DNA from: an uncultured Bacteroidota bacterium
GTDB lineage: Bacteria; Bacteroidota; Bacteroidia; Flavobacteriales; Flavobacteriaceae
Assembly: GCA_902608795.1 (NCBI GenBank)
Contig: CACLPI010000008.1
Coordinates: 1 to 49,903 of the forward strand
Direction of reading: 5' to 3'
DNA: 49,903 bases
Shown here: positions 1-8,201 of the stretch, piece after piece
Position numbering within the stretch: position 1 is the stretch's first letter
How the letters are laid out: the number at the start of each line of letters is the position of its first letter
Translations under genes and position numbers: made by a program
Notes under the pieces: model-generated
The model's input: the letters and a program-made list of their open reading frames with translations, nothing else
The model's database searches: none
Told to the model about the DNA's origin: nothing

Positions 1-2
1 AA

Positions 3-548
3 CTAGGAATAGATCTAACTTATAATCCCGCATTAAAATATTCAACTAAAAATATTGCTCCAACTGAAATAGACGAATACTTTAGGTATAGAGAAATAAA
101 CGGCTATGTACATGATATGGCGGCAGCGATGTTTGGTGGAATTTCCACACACGCAGGGTTATTTGGCAATGCTATAAATGTGGCAAAAGTAATGCAGATG
201 TATATCCAAAATGGTAATTATGGCAATAATCAGATTTTAAAAGCTGAAACAATTAATTTATTTAATAATTGTTATTATTGTGATGAAGATAACAGAAGAG
301 GAGTTGGTTTTGACAAACCACAATTAGAGGATGATGGACCCACATGTGGATGCGTTTCGATGAATAGTTTTGGACATTCTGGATGGACAGGCACATTTGC
401 ATGGGCTGATCCTGATCAAGAAATTATATATGTATTTTTATCTAATAGGTCTTACCCAACTGGTGAATCGGCAGGTAAATCTAATCTAGTAAAAGAAAAT
501 ATTAGAAGTAAAATTCAGGAAATTATATATAACTCAATTAATAACTAA
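3..548 (+). CDS. C-terminal part of a serine beta-lactamase-family hydrolase, probably the tail of a GH3-beta-lactamase fusion
   Basis: The reading frame is open from the window edge (codons in phase from position 3), so the N-terminus lies outside; the first internal ATG at 117 is not a real start. About 181 residues are visible. Recognisable family features are the VHDMAAAMFGG-HAGLF stretch near residues 36-53, the paired cysteines in NNCYYCD and PTCGCVSM, the FGHSGWTGT stretch (the KTG/HTG-type wall of the active site) and WADP-YVFLSNR near the end. This combination is typical of the C-terminal beta-lactamase domain that Bacteroidota fuse to an N-terminal GH3 beta-N-acetylglucosaminidase, probably used in peptidoglycan turnover. 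It ends 3 nt before bshA. The matching GH3 half is found at 2566-4224 on the other strand. The family call is firm; the fusion is inference. Confidence 0.8.
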   Translation, partial: LGIDLTYNPALKYSTKNIAPTEIDEYFRYREINGYVHDMAAAMFGGISTHAGLFGNAINVAKVMQMYIQNGNYGNNQILKAETINLFNNCYYCDEDNRRGVGFDKPQLEDDGPTCGCVSMNSFGHSGWTGTFAWADPDQEIIYVFLSNRSYPTGESAGKSNLVKENIRSKIQEIIYNSINN

Positions 549-551
549 GTT

Positions 552-1673
552 ATGATTATAGGTATAGTTTGTTACCCAACTTTCGGAGGTAGTGGAGTTT
601 TAGCTACAGAATTAGGAATTGAATTATCAAAAAAAGGATATGAAATACATTTTATTACTTATAATCAGCCAGTTAAACTAGAACTTTATAGCAATAAAGT
701 TCATTTTCACGAGGTTGATGTTCCTAATTATCCGCTTTTCCATTATCCTCCCTACGAACTTGCACTTTCTTCTAGACTTGTAGAAATAGTTAAAAAATAT
801 AAAATTGATATACTACACGTTCATTATGCAATTCCCCATGCATATGCTGCACTAATGGCTAAACAAATGCTTAAGGCACAAAATATTGATGTGCCAGTTG
901 TAACAACATTACATGGAACTGATATTACTTTAGTTGGGAGTAATCCCTCATATAAAACAGCAGTAGAGTTTAGCATTAATAATTCAGATTATGTGACGGC
1001 TGTCTCTGAAAGTCTCAAGACTGACACGTTATCCTTATTTAATATTGATAAATCAATCCAGGTAATACCAAATTTTGTAAATCTTGAAAAATATAATGGA
1101 AATCCATCAAAGAAGAATTTATTTAATAAAAATCATAAAATAATAACACATGTTAGTAATTTCAGGAAAGTCAAAAGAATTATGGATGTTCTTGAAATAT
1201 TTAACGGAATACAGAAACAAGTTCCATCAAAATTATTAATGATAGGTGAAGGACCGGAAAAAAATAAGGCTGAAAAAAAAGCAAGGAAATTAGGGATTAA
1301 GGATAAAGTAATATTTTTTGGAAAAAGCGATGAGACTAATAAAATATTATCCTTTAGTGATTTATTTATTTTACCTTCTGAAATCGAAAGTTTTGGACTA
1401 TCAGCTCTTGAAGCAATGGCTGCAAATGTTCCGGTAATTTCCACTAATACAGGAGGAATACCTGAAGTCAATATTGATAATTTTTCTGGTTTAATGAGTA
1501 ATATTGGAGATGTTGAAAAAATGATAAATGACTCCATTATGATTTTGTCTAATCAAAATATTATGGAAAAATTTAAGATTAATGCAAGAAAGCGAGCAGA
1601 GGATTTTGATGTTCATAAAATTGTTCCGCTTTATGAAGAAGTTTATAAAGGATTAAGTTATTACACATTATGA
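552..1673 (+). CDS. bshA: N-acetyl-alpha-D-glucosaminyl L-malate synthase BshA
   Basis: This GT4-family glycosyltransferase makes GlcNAc-malate from UDP-GlcNAc and L-malate, the first step of bacillithiol synthesis in the cytoplasm. The 373-aa length is usual for the family. The N-terminal GIVCYPTFGGSGVLATELG segment, HVHYAIPHA, TTLHGTDITLVG and the C-terminal donor-site motif ESFGLSALEAMA (EX7E type) are all visible. The start at 552 follows the previous stop by 3 nt, and the 3' end overlaps the next start by ATGA, so the three plus-strand genes look co-transcribed. The other bsh genes are not in the window. bshA next to a GH3-beta-lactamase gene is, from memory, a common flavobacterial arrangement. 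Confidence 0.9.
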   Translation: MIIGIVCYPTFGGSGVLATELGIELSKKGYEIHFITYNQPVKLELYSNKVHFHEVDVPNYPLFHYPPYELALSSRLVEIVKKYKIDILHVHYAIPHAYAALMAKQMLKAQNIDVPVVTTLHGTDITLVGSNPSYKTAVEFSINNSDYVTAVSESLKTDTLSLFNIDKSIQVIPNFVNLEKYNGNPSKKNLFNKNHKIITHVSNFRKVKRIMDVLEIFNGIQKQVPSKLLMIGEGPEKNKAEKKARKLGIKDKVIFFGKSDETNKILSFSDLFILPSEIESFGLSALEAMAANVPVISTNTGGIPEVNIDNFSGLMSNIGDVEKMINDSIMILSNQNIMEKFKINARKRAEDFDVHKIVPLYEEVYKGLSYYTL

Positions 1674-2617
1674 AAAGAAAAGATTTTTTAAAATTAAGTT
1701 CAGCATCAGCTATGTTATTTGGATTAAAATCACATGGAATAAACTTATCAGATTCTGAAAAGCCATATGATTATTTAAAAAATAATTCACAATACATGGG
1801 TGATTTTGCTGCTCCAAAAATCAATGTAGTTAAAGTTGCATTTATAGGAGTTGGAGCGAGAGGAAGTGCACATGCTAAACAAATTGCGGCAATTGAAGGA
1901 ACAGAAGTGGTTGCAATTAGTGATTTATATAAAGATTTAGCGATGAAATCATATAATTTATGTAAAGACATAGGAGGGGGTAATAGACATAAAAATATAG
2001 CTATTTATTCGGGAGATGAAAACAAATGGAGAGCTATGTTGAAAGAAGTTAAACCTGATGCAGTATTTATTTCAACAAATTGGGATAATCATGCTCCAAT
2101 GGCAATTGAAACTATGAAAAATGGGGCTCATGCATTTCTTGAAGTTCCAATGGCAACAACCATCGAAGATTTATGGGATATAGTTAATACTTCTGAAAAA
2201 ACAAGAAAGCACTGCATGATGATGGAAAATGTTAACTATGGAAGAGATGAACTAATGTATTTAAATATGTGTAGAAAAGGGATAATTGGTGATTTTTTAC
2301 ACGCTGAAGCAGCCTATATTCATGAGCTTAGATTTCAAATGAAAGAAGAAAAAAGAGGAACTGGTTCTTGGAGGACCTATCATTATGCAAAAAGTAGAGG
2401 AAATTTATATCCAACTCATGGACTAGGGCCTGTAGCTCAGTACATGAATTTATCAAGAGGTGATGATAATTTCAATTCCTTTGTCTCTTATTCTACTCTA
2501 GCTTTGGGTAGAAAAATATATGCTGAAAAAAATTATGATTCTGAGCATAAGTGGAATAAGTTAAACTATACTAACGGTAAAGTTCCTTTAATCTCTTTTG
2601 CCCCAAAAATTTGTTGA
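1670..2617 (+). pseudogene. Gfo/Idh/MocA-family oxidoreductase (GH109-like), 3'-truncated
   Basis: The N-terminus resembles a lipoprotein or Tat-like export signal (KRKDFLKLSSASAM), then a Rossmann fold starts with VAFIGVGARGSAHAKQIA near residues 56-71, followed by the EVPMATT segment and YPTHGLGPVAQYMNLSRGD. These are hallmarks of the NAD-dependent GH109 glycosidase/oxidoreductase group, which are usually about 440-470 aa. This frame is only 315 aa. Similarity to the family stops at about residue 303 (KLNYTNG, near 2578); the last dozen residues are simply the antisense of the GH3 gene running the other way. The C-terminal third of the substrate domain is missing. The break coincides with the end of the GH3 gene, so I read it as a junction artefact or rearrangement rather than a natural short protein. 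The start overlaps the bshA stop (ATGA). Confidence 0.75.
2566..2590. other. Apparent inverted junction joining two truncated convergent genes
   Basis: On the plus strand the GH109-like frame loses family resemblance after its TNG codons (2570-2578). On the minus strand the GH3 frame loses it after GTLP (2575-2586) and meets a stop three codons later (TAG, 2566-2568). Both breaks fall within about 15 bases, and the few bases they share could be the microhomology of an end-joining or template-switch event. Sequence to the left reads away from the GH3-beta-lactamase/bshA side and sequence to the right reads back into the GH3 gene. Confidence 0.6.
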
Positions 2618-4224
2618 GCAATTATTTTTTGAAATTCGTGGTTGTTTTGAAAACCGACCACTACAGAATTATAAGATTTTAGATTTATCTGAGACAGAGC
2701 ATATGGATTAGTAAATGAAGCTAGGACCTTGTTGTTGTGTTCATCAATAGTCTTCAGTATATCTTGCTCTTTTAAAGAAAACTTTTTGTTCATATTTTCC
2801 CAAGGAGTATCGGATTTCATATGAAAGCTCACTATTAATAATTTGTGATTAGCTAACAAACTATTTAAATTATTTGTACTGATATCTGAGGCCTTTATTG
2901 ACCTAATACTTCCATACTTATTTAAATAGTCATTAAAAAGGGCTCCATCATCATTTCCAAATTGTACATTTAATATGCTTTCAGTATCTAATTTAACCGG
3001 GATAACATTATTGTTGTTTTTGATAAGTGTGGGTATATTTTCAATTGATTTATTGATAAGATTAGTCACAGAAATATTATTAAGATCATCAATAAGGTTT
3101 ATGGTTTCAACTGATTTATAATTATTTAAACCAACCTTGTATTTCGCTTTTAATATTTTTTTTACTGATCTTGCTAGTCTTTCTTCACTAATCTTTCCTT
3201 TCCTAAATGATTTTTTTATAGACTTTATACCTTCGGATATGTCAGATGACATAAGAAGAATATCATTGCCTGCTAAAAAAGCCATAAGATCTACATTCTT
3301 TTTAGAATACTCTGAAACACCCTTCATTTCTAAGGCATCGGTAATAATTAAGCCATTAAAATCAAGCTCTTTAATTAAGATGTTTTCAATTATATTTTTT
3401 GATAATGTTGAAGGAAGCATTTTCTCTTTCTCCAAAGAAGGAACATTCAAGTGGGCAATCATGATGGCAGATAATCTATTTTCGATTAATTTTTTAAACG
3501 GATATAATTCTACTTGTTTTATTCTTTTCTCTTCAAAATTTATTGTTGGTAAAGTCAAATGAGAGTCTTTTGAGGTGTCACCGTGACCAGGAAAGTGTTT
3601 TGCGGTAGCCAATATATTTTTTGACTGAATACCTTTTGTGAAACTAACTCCTTTATCTGACACATTCATTTTATTTTCACCAAAAGATCTATTTCCTATG
3701 ATTGGATTTTTAGAATTAGTGTTAATATCGATTACAGGAGCAAAATTCATATGAATTCCTAGTCTATTAAATTGATTCCCTATTCCCGAGCCTATTTTTT
3801 CAATAAGTAAATCATTTTTAATAGCACCCAAACTCATATTCCAAGGAAACTTTGGAACCGAATCTAATCTCATTCCTACTCCCCATTCAGCATCCATACT
3901 TATAATTAAGGGTATTTCTGAAACACTTTGGTATTTATTAGTTAGATTTACTTGTATTGAAGGATGACCAGTTGAAAATATTAAACCACCAATTTTAAAA
4001 TTTTTAATATTATTAAGAATTTTCTCAGAATTATTTTTGTTTTTTGCTGTTGCCTGTACAAAAAACAACTGTCCAATTTTCTCATCTAATGAGAGTTTAT
4101 TGTAAATAGAGTCTACCCATTTTTCCTGATCAAGAAAATCTTCTGAAATTAATGGGTCAACAGTTTGAGAACTAAGCTTTTGAACACTTAATAGTAAAAC
4201 AAATAATATAAATAGTCTAATCAT
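2566..4224 (-). CDS. GH3 beta-N-acetylglucosaminidase (NagZ-like) half, probably 3'-truncated from a GH3-beta-lactamase fusion
   Basis: The product is a 552-aa exported protein with a signal peptide at residues 1-20. The GH3 TIM barrel carries the NagZ signature KHFPGHGDTSKDSH at 209-222 (His/Asp general acid-base dyad) and the nucleophile Asp296 in GLIITDALEMKG. A GH3 C-terminal domain follows from about 390 and reaches FGAKEIKGTLP at the very end. Family members hydrolyse GlcNAc linkages in cell-wall fragments. In related Bacteroidota proteins this point continues as GTLPVSI into a beta-lactamase domain; here LV and a stop come from sequence antisense to the GH109-like gene. It is the last gene of a seven-gene minus-strand operon, overlapping the 160-aa gene by 4 nt. 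The GH3 call is firm; the truncation is inferred. Confidence 0.85.
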   Translation of the reverse strand: MIRLFILFVLLLSVQKLSSQTVDPLISEDFLDQEKWVDSIYNKLSLDEKIGQLFFVQATAKNKNNSEKILNNIKNFKIGGLIFSTGHPSIQVNLTNKYQSVSEIPLIISMDAEWGVGMRLDSVPKFPWNMSLGAIKNDLLIEKIGSGIGNQFNRLGIHMNFAPVIDINTNSKNPIIGNRSFGENKMNVSDKGVSFTKGIQSKNILATAKHFPGHGDTSKDSHLTLPTINFEEKRIKQVELYPFKKLIENRLSAIMIAHLNVPSLEKEKMLPSTLSKNIIENILIKELDFNGLIITDALEMKGVSEYSKKNVDLMAFLAGNDILLMSSDISEGIKSIKKSFRKGKISEERLARSVKKILKAKYKVGLNNYKSVETINLIDDLNNISVTNLINKSIENIPTLIKNNNNVIPVKLDTESILNVQFGNDDGALFNDYLNKYGSIRSIKASDISTNNLNSLLANHKLLIVSFHMKSDTPWENMNKKFSLKEQDILKTIDEHNNKVLASFTNPYALSQINLKSYNSVVVGFQNNHEFQKIIAQQIFGAKEIKGTLPLV

Positions 4225-4703
4225 TTAATATATCTATTATGCCAACTATTTCTGATGTCAACTTTCCAATCATTTTCTAATTCATTTATATCTTTTACCA
4301 AATTATTAAAAACAATTAAATTTTCATTTTCTCCAAGGCTTTGACATTGGATTTTAAATTGATTTAGATGTTTGGTAATAATTTTTCCGTTTTCAATGTA
4401 TTTGACATGTAATTTATCCAGTAATTTCAAATCAAATGATGTTTCCAAATTTTTAATAAAGTTAACAAGTGAATCAATTGAGCACCCTGAAACTAAATTA
4501 CTTTCATCTGCAGCAACTATTATAAACGTGTTATATCTAATTTCAAAGGATGATTTAAAATCTTTTTGATGGGATTTCCATTCATTTAGAAATAAGCTTA
4601 TTTTTTCTTTGATCACTTCAACTACTCGATCATCAATAAAATCTAGTGATTGGAAAATCCAAACCCTTGAGTTTTTATTAAGCGATTTAAAATTAACTAT
4701 CAT
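4221..4703 (-). CDS. Conserved 160-aa protein of unknown function, upstream of GH3
   Basis: This small cytoplasmic protein has no signal peptide or membrane segment. The sequence reads VWIFQSLDFIDDRVVEVIKEKISLF near residues 14-38, then SHQKDFKSSFEIRYNTFIIVAADES and a GCSIDSLVNFI stretch near 72-82. I recognise it as a flavobacterial family that some databases label ABC transporter ATPase, but no Walker A, Walker B or ABC signature can be seen, so that label should not be copied. It starts 2 nt after the Fe-S protein and its stop overlaps the GH3 start by ATGA, so it is translationally coupled in the operon. Its function is unknown. Confidence 0.75.
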   Translation of the reverse strand: MIVNFKSLNKNSRVWIFQSLDFIDDRVVEVIKEKISLFLNEWKSHQKDFKSSFEIRYNTFIIVAADESNLVSGCSIDSLVNFIKNLETSFDLKLLDKLHVKYIENGKIITKHLNQFKIQCQSLGENENLIVFNNLVKDINELENDWKVDIRNSWHNRYIK

Positions 4704-4705
4704 GA

Positions 4706-5494
4706 TTATAAATCCTTTGCTTTGACAATAAGTTCCGCTATGTCTAAAACTTCAACTTTTTTATTATCCTCAAACGACTTTGTGCCATCGGTTAACATTG
4801 TATTGCAAAATGGGCATCCAGTAGCTACTATTTTTGAAGTATTCTCTTTTATTTCTTGAGCACGTTCAATATTTATTTCTGTTTTTCCTTTTTCTGATTC
4901 CTTAAACATTTGAGCCCCTCCAGCACCACAACAAAGTGCCTTTGATTTACATCTCTTTAGTTCTGATAATTCGGCATCAAGTTTTTTTATTAGGTTACGA
5001 GGTGCATTATATTCTTTATTTGCTCTACCGAGAAAACAAGGGTCGTGATATGTGATTTTTTTTCCTTTATATGATCCTCCCTTGATCGAGAACCTTCCAT
5101 CTGAAAGAAGTTTATTAATAAATTGAGTATGGTGATAAACATCATAATTACCACCTAAACTGGGATACTCATTCTTTAAAGTATTAAAACAATGAGGACA
5201 TGTTGTAACAATGGTTTTTATTTCAAATGAATTTAGAGTTTCAATATTGGTCATAGCTTGCATTTGAAATAAAAACTCATTACCTGCTCTTTTAGCTGGA
5301 TCACCGGTACATGATTCATCCTTTCCTAATACCCCAAAACTTATATTTGCAGAATTTAAAATCTTCACAAAAGCCTTTGTTATTCTTTTAGCTCTATCAT
5401 CGAAACTACCAGCACAACCAACCCAAAATAAAATTTCAGGTGAAGTACCCTCACTTTGAAAATCTTCAATTGTTTTAATTTTTAGTTTACTCAT
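4706..5494 (-). CDS. (Fe-S)-binding protein with two cysteine-rich CCG domains (HdrB/GlpC-like)
   Basis: This 262-aa cytoplasmic protein shows the twofold cysteine pattern of heterodisulfide-reductase subunit B-type domains. The first repeat has Cys27, Cys62 and a TTCPHC pair (Cys99, Cys102). The second has Cys153 (HDPCFLGR), Cys182, a KALCCGAGG pair (Cys188, Cys189) and GCPFC (Cys227, Cys230). Such domains hold a noncubane [4Fe-4S] cluster and act in electron transfer or disulfide chemistry. It partners with the membrane Fe-S protein at 5930-7210; together they resemble the two halves of a GlpC/HdrDE or LutA-like module. Its 5' end overlaps the HAD gene by 8 nt. The electron donor and the substrate cannot be told from the sequence. 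Confidence 0.85.
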   Translation of the reverse strand: MSKLKIKTIEDFQSEGTSPEILFWVGCAGSFDDRAKRITKAFVKILNSANISFGVLGKDESCTGDPAKRAGNEFLFQMQAMTNIETLNSFEIKTIVTTCPHCFNTLKNEYPSLGGNYDVYHHTQFINKLLSDGRFSIKGGSYKGKKITYHDPCFLGRANKEYNAPRNLIKKLDAELSELKRCKSKALCCGAGGAQMFKESEKGKTEINIERAQEIKENTSKIVATGCPFCNTMLTDGTKSFEDNKKVEVLDIAELIVKAKDL

Positions 5495-5924
5495 CTTTAA
5501 AAACCTCGATAGTTACTTCTTTTCTAACTAAATCTCCAAAAGTACCATTATATCTAGTAGCTTTAACTAAATGATTATCTATCCAATGATAATTTCCACC
5601 TCGAGGTTTTCCCATTAGTAATGAGTGATATTTAAACCCATATTTTTTCAGCCATTCTTCAGTAACTTTTCTATGCTCCTCAACTCTTGAAGTAAAAAAA
5701 CATATCATATGACCTTCATCATACCATCGGTTACATGTATTGAGTGCATCATCAAATGGTAAGCATGTTGCCATCCTTTCAGGTTCTTCATTTGGAACAT
5801 CATCAGTTATAGTTCCGTCAATATCAATCAAATAATTTTTAATTCCATCGGGCAGGACCGGACTTATTTTTTTTCCTGACTCAACTTTTTCGTGTAAAAT
5901 TCTTTCTATTTCGTCTTTATTCAT
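5487..5924 (-). CDS. Small HAD-superfamily phosphatase-like protein
   Basis: This 145-aa protein carries the four HAD motifs: DIDGT with Asp34 and Asp36 (nucleophile and acid-base), FFTSR with Ser79, Lys106 in MGKPRGG, and WIDNH with Asp116. There is no cap domain of note, so the substrate could be a large molecule or a small phosphorylated sugar or nucleotide. Close relatives in Bacteroidota are sometimes labelled phosphoheptose isomerase, which the motifs do not support. It sits between the two Fe-S genes, 5 nt after one and overlapping the other by 8 nt, so expression is coupled to them. The role is unknown. Confidence 0.75.
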   Translation of the reverse strand: MNKDEIERILHEKVESGKKISPVLPDGIKNYLIDIDGTITDDVPNEEPERMATCLPFDDALNTCNRWYDEGHMICFFTSRVEEHRKVTEEWLKKYGFKYHSLLMGKPRGGNYHWIDNHLVKATRYNGTFGDLVRKEVTIEVFKDE

Positions 5925-5929
5925 AATGT

Positions 5930-7210
5930 TTATTCATTCCAATTTAGTCTATCTTGCTGATTATATGGCCATGGAGCACCATTGTTCTCAATATTATTCA
6001 TCATATTATTTAACTCATTAGGAGCTGATGATTCTTCCATGATTAAATGTCTTCTCATATCCATAATTATTGATAATGGATTGATGCTTATTGGGCATTC
6101 TTCTACACAAGCATTACATGAGGTGCACGCCCATAATTCTTCTTTTGATATATAATCTCCTAATAAATTTTTGTTATCGTCTTTAAATGACCCATTTTTA
6201 TCTATATTTCTTCCCACTTCTTCAATTCTATCCCTGACATCCATCATTATTTTTCTGGGAGAAAGTTTCTTTCCTGTAATATTGGCGGGACATGAGCTTG
6301 TGCATCTACCACATTCTGTACATGAATAAGCATTTAGTAACTGAAGCCAAGTTAAATCTTTGACATCAGATGCTCCAAAGTTAATATCATCCAATGTATC
6401 AGGTTCAGAAGTTTTACCCATCATAATATTTACCTCATTGGTAACTGATTTCATATTATTCAGTTTACCACTATTTTCAAGTGAACCGTAAAAGGTGTTT
6501 GGAAATGCAAGAATTATATGCAAATGTTTTGAGTAGTATAAATAGTTTAGAAAAATTAGAATTCCAACGATATGTGACCACCAAAAAGATCTTTCAAGTA
6601 TATGCAGAGTTTCTAATGAAAAACCTTCAAAAAATGGATATATTAAACCACTTATTAGATTTCCGTTATTCATGTTCTGAAATTCTGCATCGGCAGCATT
6701 CATGAGTAGAAATAAACTCATCAATACTATTTCAAAGTATAATATTAGATCTGCATCTAACTTTGGCCAACCCATCATTTTTGTTTCATAAAATCTTTTG
6801 AGTCGGGTCAAGTTTCTTCTTGTCCAAAATATCAATACAGCAATCAAAACTAGAACGGCAAAAATTTCAAATAAACCAATTAAAATACCGTATAAAACTC
6901 CAATTGATGAAAATATTCTGTGCGTACCAAAAATACCATCAATTACTATCTCTATTAGTTCAATATTTATAATTATAAAACCTAAATAAACAATTATATG
7001 TAATATTCCAGCAATTGGTCTACTGACCATTTTAGACTGACCCAAAGCTATCCTAATCATATTCCTCCATCTCTGTGGACTATCTTTTATAGTTTCAGTT
7101 TGACCTTCACCAAGATTTATATTTCTTCTTAATCTTCTAATATTTCTGACAAAAAAAGCTAAGGAAACTATCAGAATTACAGAAAAAATTATGTTAGGGA
7201 TTAATTCCAA
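5930..7210 (-). CDS. Membrane-bound electron-transfer protein with two [4Fe-4S] motifs (HdrD/GlpC-like)
   Basis: The protein is 426 aa. The N-terminal part (about 1-235) holds around five to six membrane helices with histidines such as H71 and H213 that could ligate haem, resembling the NarI/HdrE type. The C-terminal part has two ferredoxin motifs: Cys297, 300, 303, 307P (CTECGRCTSSCP) and Cys362, 365, 368, 372P (CTSCNACVEECP). This is the classic layout of a quinone-linked membrane Fe-S subunit that passes electrons to a CCG protein, here probably the gene at 4706-5494. The start is TTG, placed directly after the TAA of the mlaD-like gene with no spacing; the next Met is residue 51, which would delete the first helix. 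The family is clear, the physiological couple is not. Confidence 0.85.
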   Translation of the reverse strand: MELIPNIIFSVILIVSLAFFVRNIRRLRRNINLGEGQTETIKDSPQRWRNMIRIALGQSKMVSRPIAGILHIIVYLGFIIINIELIEIVIDGIFGTHRIFSSIGVLYGILIGLFEIFAVLVLIAVLIFWTRRNLTRLKRFYETKMMGWPKLDADLILYFEIVLMSLFLLMNAADAEFQNMNNGNLISGLIYPFFEGFSLETLHILERSFWWSHIVGILIFLNYLYYSKHLHIILAFPNTFYGSLENSGKLNNMKSVTNEVNIMMGKTSEPDTLDDINFGASDVKDLTWLQLLNAYSCTECGRCTSSCPANITGKKLSPRKIMMDVRDRIEEVGRNIDKNGSFKDDNKNLLGDYISKEELWACTSCNACVEECPISINPLSIIMDMRRHLIMEESSAPNELNNMMNNIENNGAPWPYNQQDRLNWNE

Positions 7211-8155
7211 TTAATTATTTTTTTTGAATGCTTTGTTCTTTTTTCCAAATACCGAAAAATTAATATATCTATTAGGATTTAATTTAATATCCTCAATAAG
7301 AATATTTAGTTCCTTAGTTGCATTTTCAAGATTAGTGTAAATAGCATTGTCATTTATTAACTGTCCAGCAGTACCCTCCGAATTTTTTAAGCTTGTCGTA
7401 ATGGAATTTAAGTTAGTAACTAAATCGTTTAGGTTTGAAGTTATATTTCTGAGATCTTTCGATGATACTGAATCAGAGATTGTCTTAATGTTATTACTAG
7501 CTTCCTTAAAATCAGATATCGCATATGATAAGTTTTCAGAGTTGCTAGAAATTAAATTAGAAATTTCTTGAGATGTTTCAGATAAACTTTTGGTTAAATT
7601 AGAAAAATCTTGAACACTAGATTTTAACTCCTGTTTAGTTTCCTCATCAAATAAGCTATTAATATTACCAAGTACTATTTCTGCATTTTTCATGACAGCT
7701 TCAATTTGAAGTTGAACCTGTGGTAATATCTGATTTACCAATTCTGTAAGACCTGGTTTTATAACACCTCTTAACATGTCTCCATCATTGGCAATGGTTG
7801 AATCATTTTTATAGTCAGGAATTATTGCAATTGCCTTACCTCCTATTAAACCTGTTTCATATAATTCAGCGAAACTTGTTTTTGGAAATAAAACATCATT
7901 TTCAACAACTATATCAACAAGTAATTCCCTAGTGTTTTTTGGGTTAAAGTTTATTTTTTGAACTTTTCCAATTTTAAAACCATTAAGCGTAACAGGGTTT
8001 GAAACTGAAAGACCATCAACTTTTTCATATTTAATTGTAAATTTTCTATTATTTTCAAAAAGATTAATACCCTTGAGATAATTATATGAGAAAACACTCA
8101 TCATAACACCTACAATGGCTAAAAAGCCTACTTTTATTTCTTTGGAGTATTTCAA
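7211..8155 (-). CDS. MlaD/MCE-family lipid-transport protein
   Basis: This 314-aa protein has a single N-terminal membrane anchor (about residues 10-27) and an MCE domain around 37-117 (KVDGLSVSNPVTLNGFKIGKV, then ELYETGLIGGKAIAII). A long Ser/Asn/Leu-rich region predicted as coiled coil follows. MCE proteins bind phospholipid between inner and outer membrane as part of an ABC transporter. The permease and ATPase are not next to it, so they must lie elsewhere if present. The start codon is TTG; internal Met18-Met19 would remove half the anchor. It lies 46 nt after the amidase gene in the same direction and abuts the Fe-S gene with zero spacing. Confidence 0.88.
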   Translation of the reverse strand: MKYSKEIKVGFLAIVGVMMSVFSYNYLKGINLFENNRKFTIKYEKVDGLSVSNPVTLNGFKIGKVQKINFNPKNTRELLVDIVVENDVLFPKTSFAELYETGLIGGKAIAIIPDYKNDSTIANDGDMLRGVIKPGLTELVNQILPQVQLQIEAVMKNAEIVLGNINSLFDEETKQELKSSVQDFSNLTKSLSETSQEISNLISSNSENLSYAISDFKEASNNIKTISDSVSSKDLRNITSNLNDLVTNLNSITTSLKNSEGTAGQLINDNAIYTNLENATKELNILIEDIKLNPNRYINFSVFGKKNKAFKKNN

Positions 8156-8201
8156 TTTTTTTATTCTTATATATAAAATTAGGAATTTATATTACAAGTT
8201 A

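Noticed and set aside
1133-1537. 134-aa minus-strand frame inside bshA
   Set aside because: It is a shadow of the conserved BshA frame with no family resemblance of its own. Similar frames inside GH3, pfkA, gyrA, rpsA and lon were dropped for the same reason.
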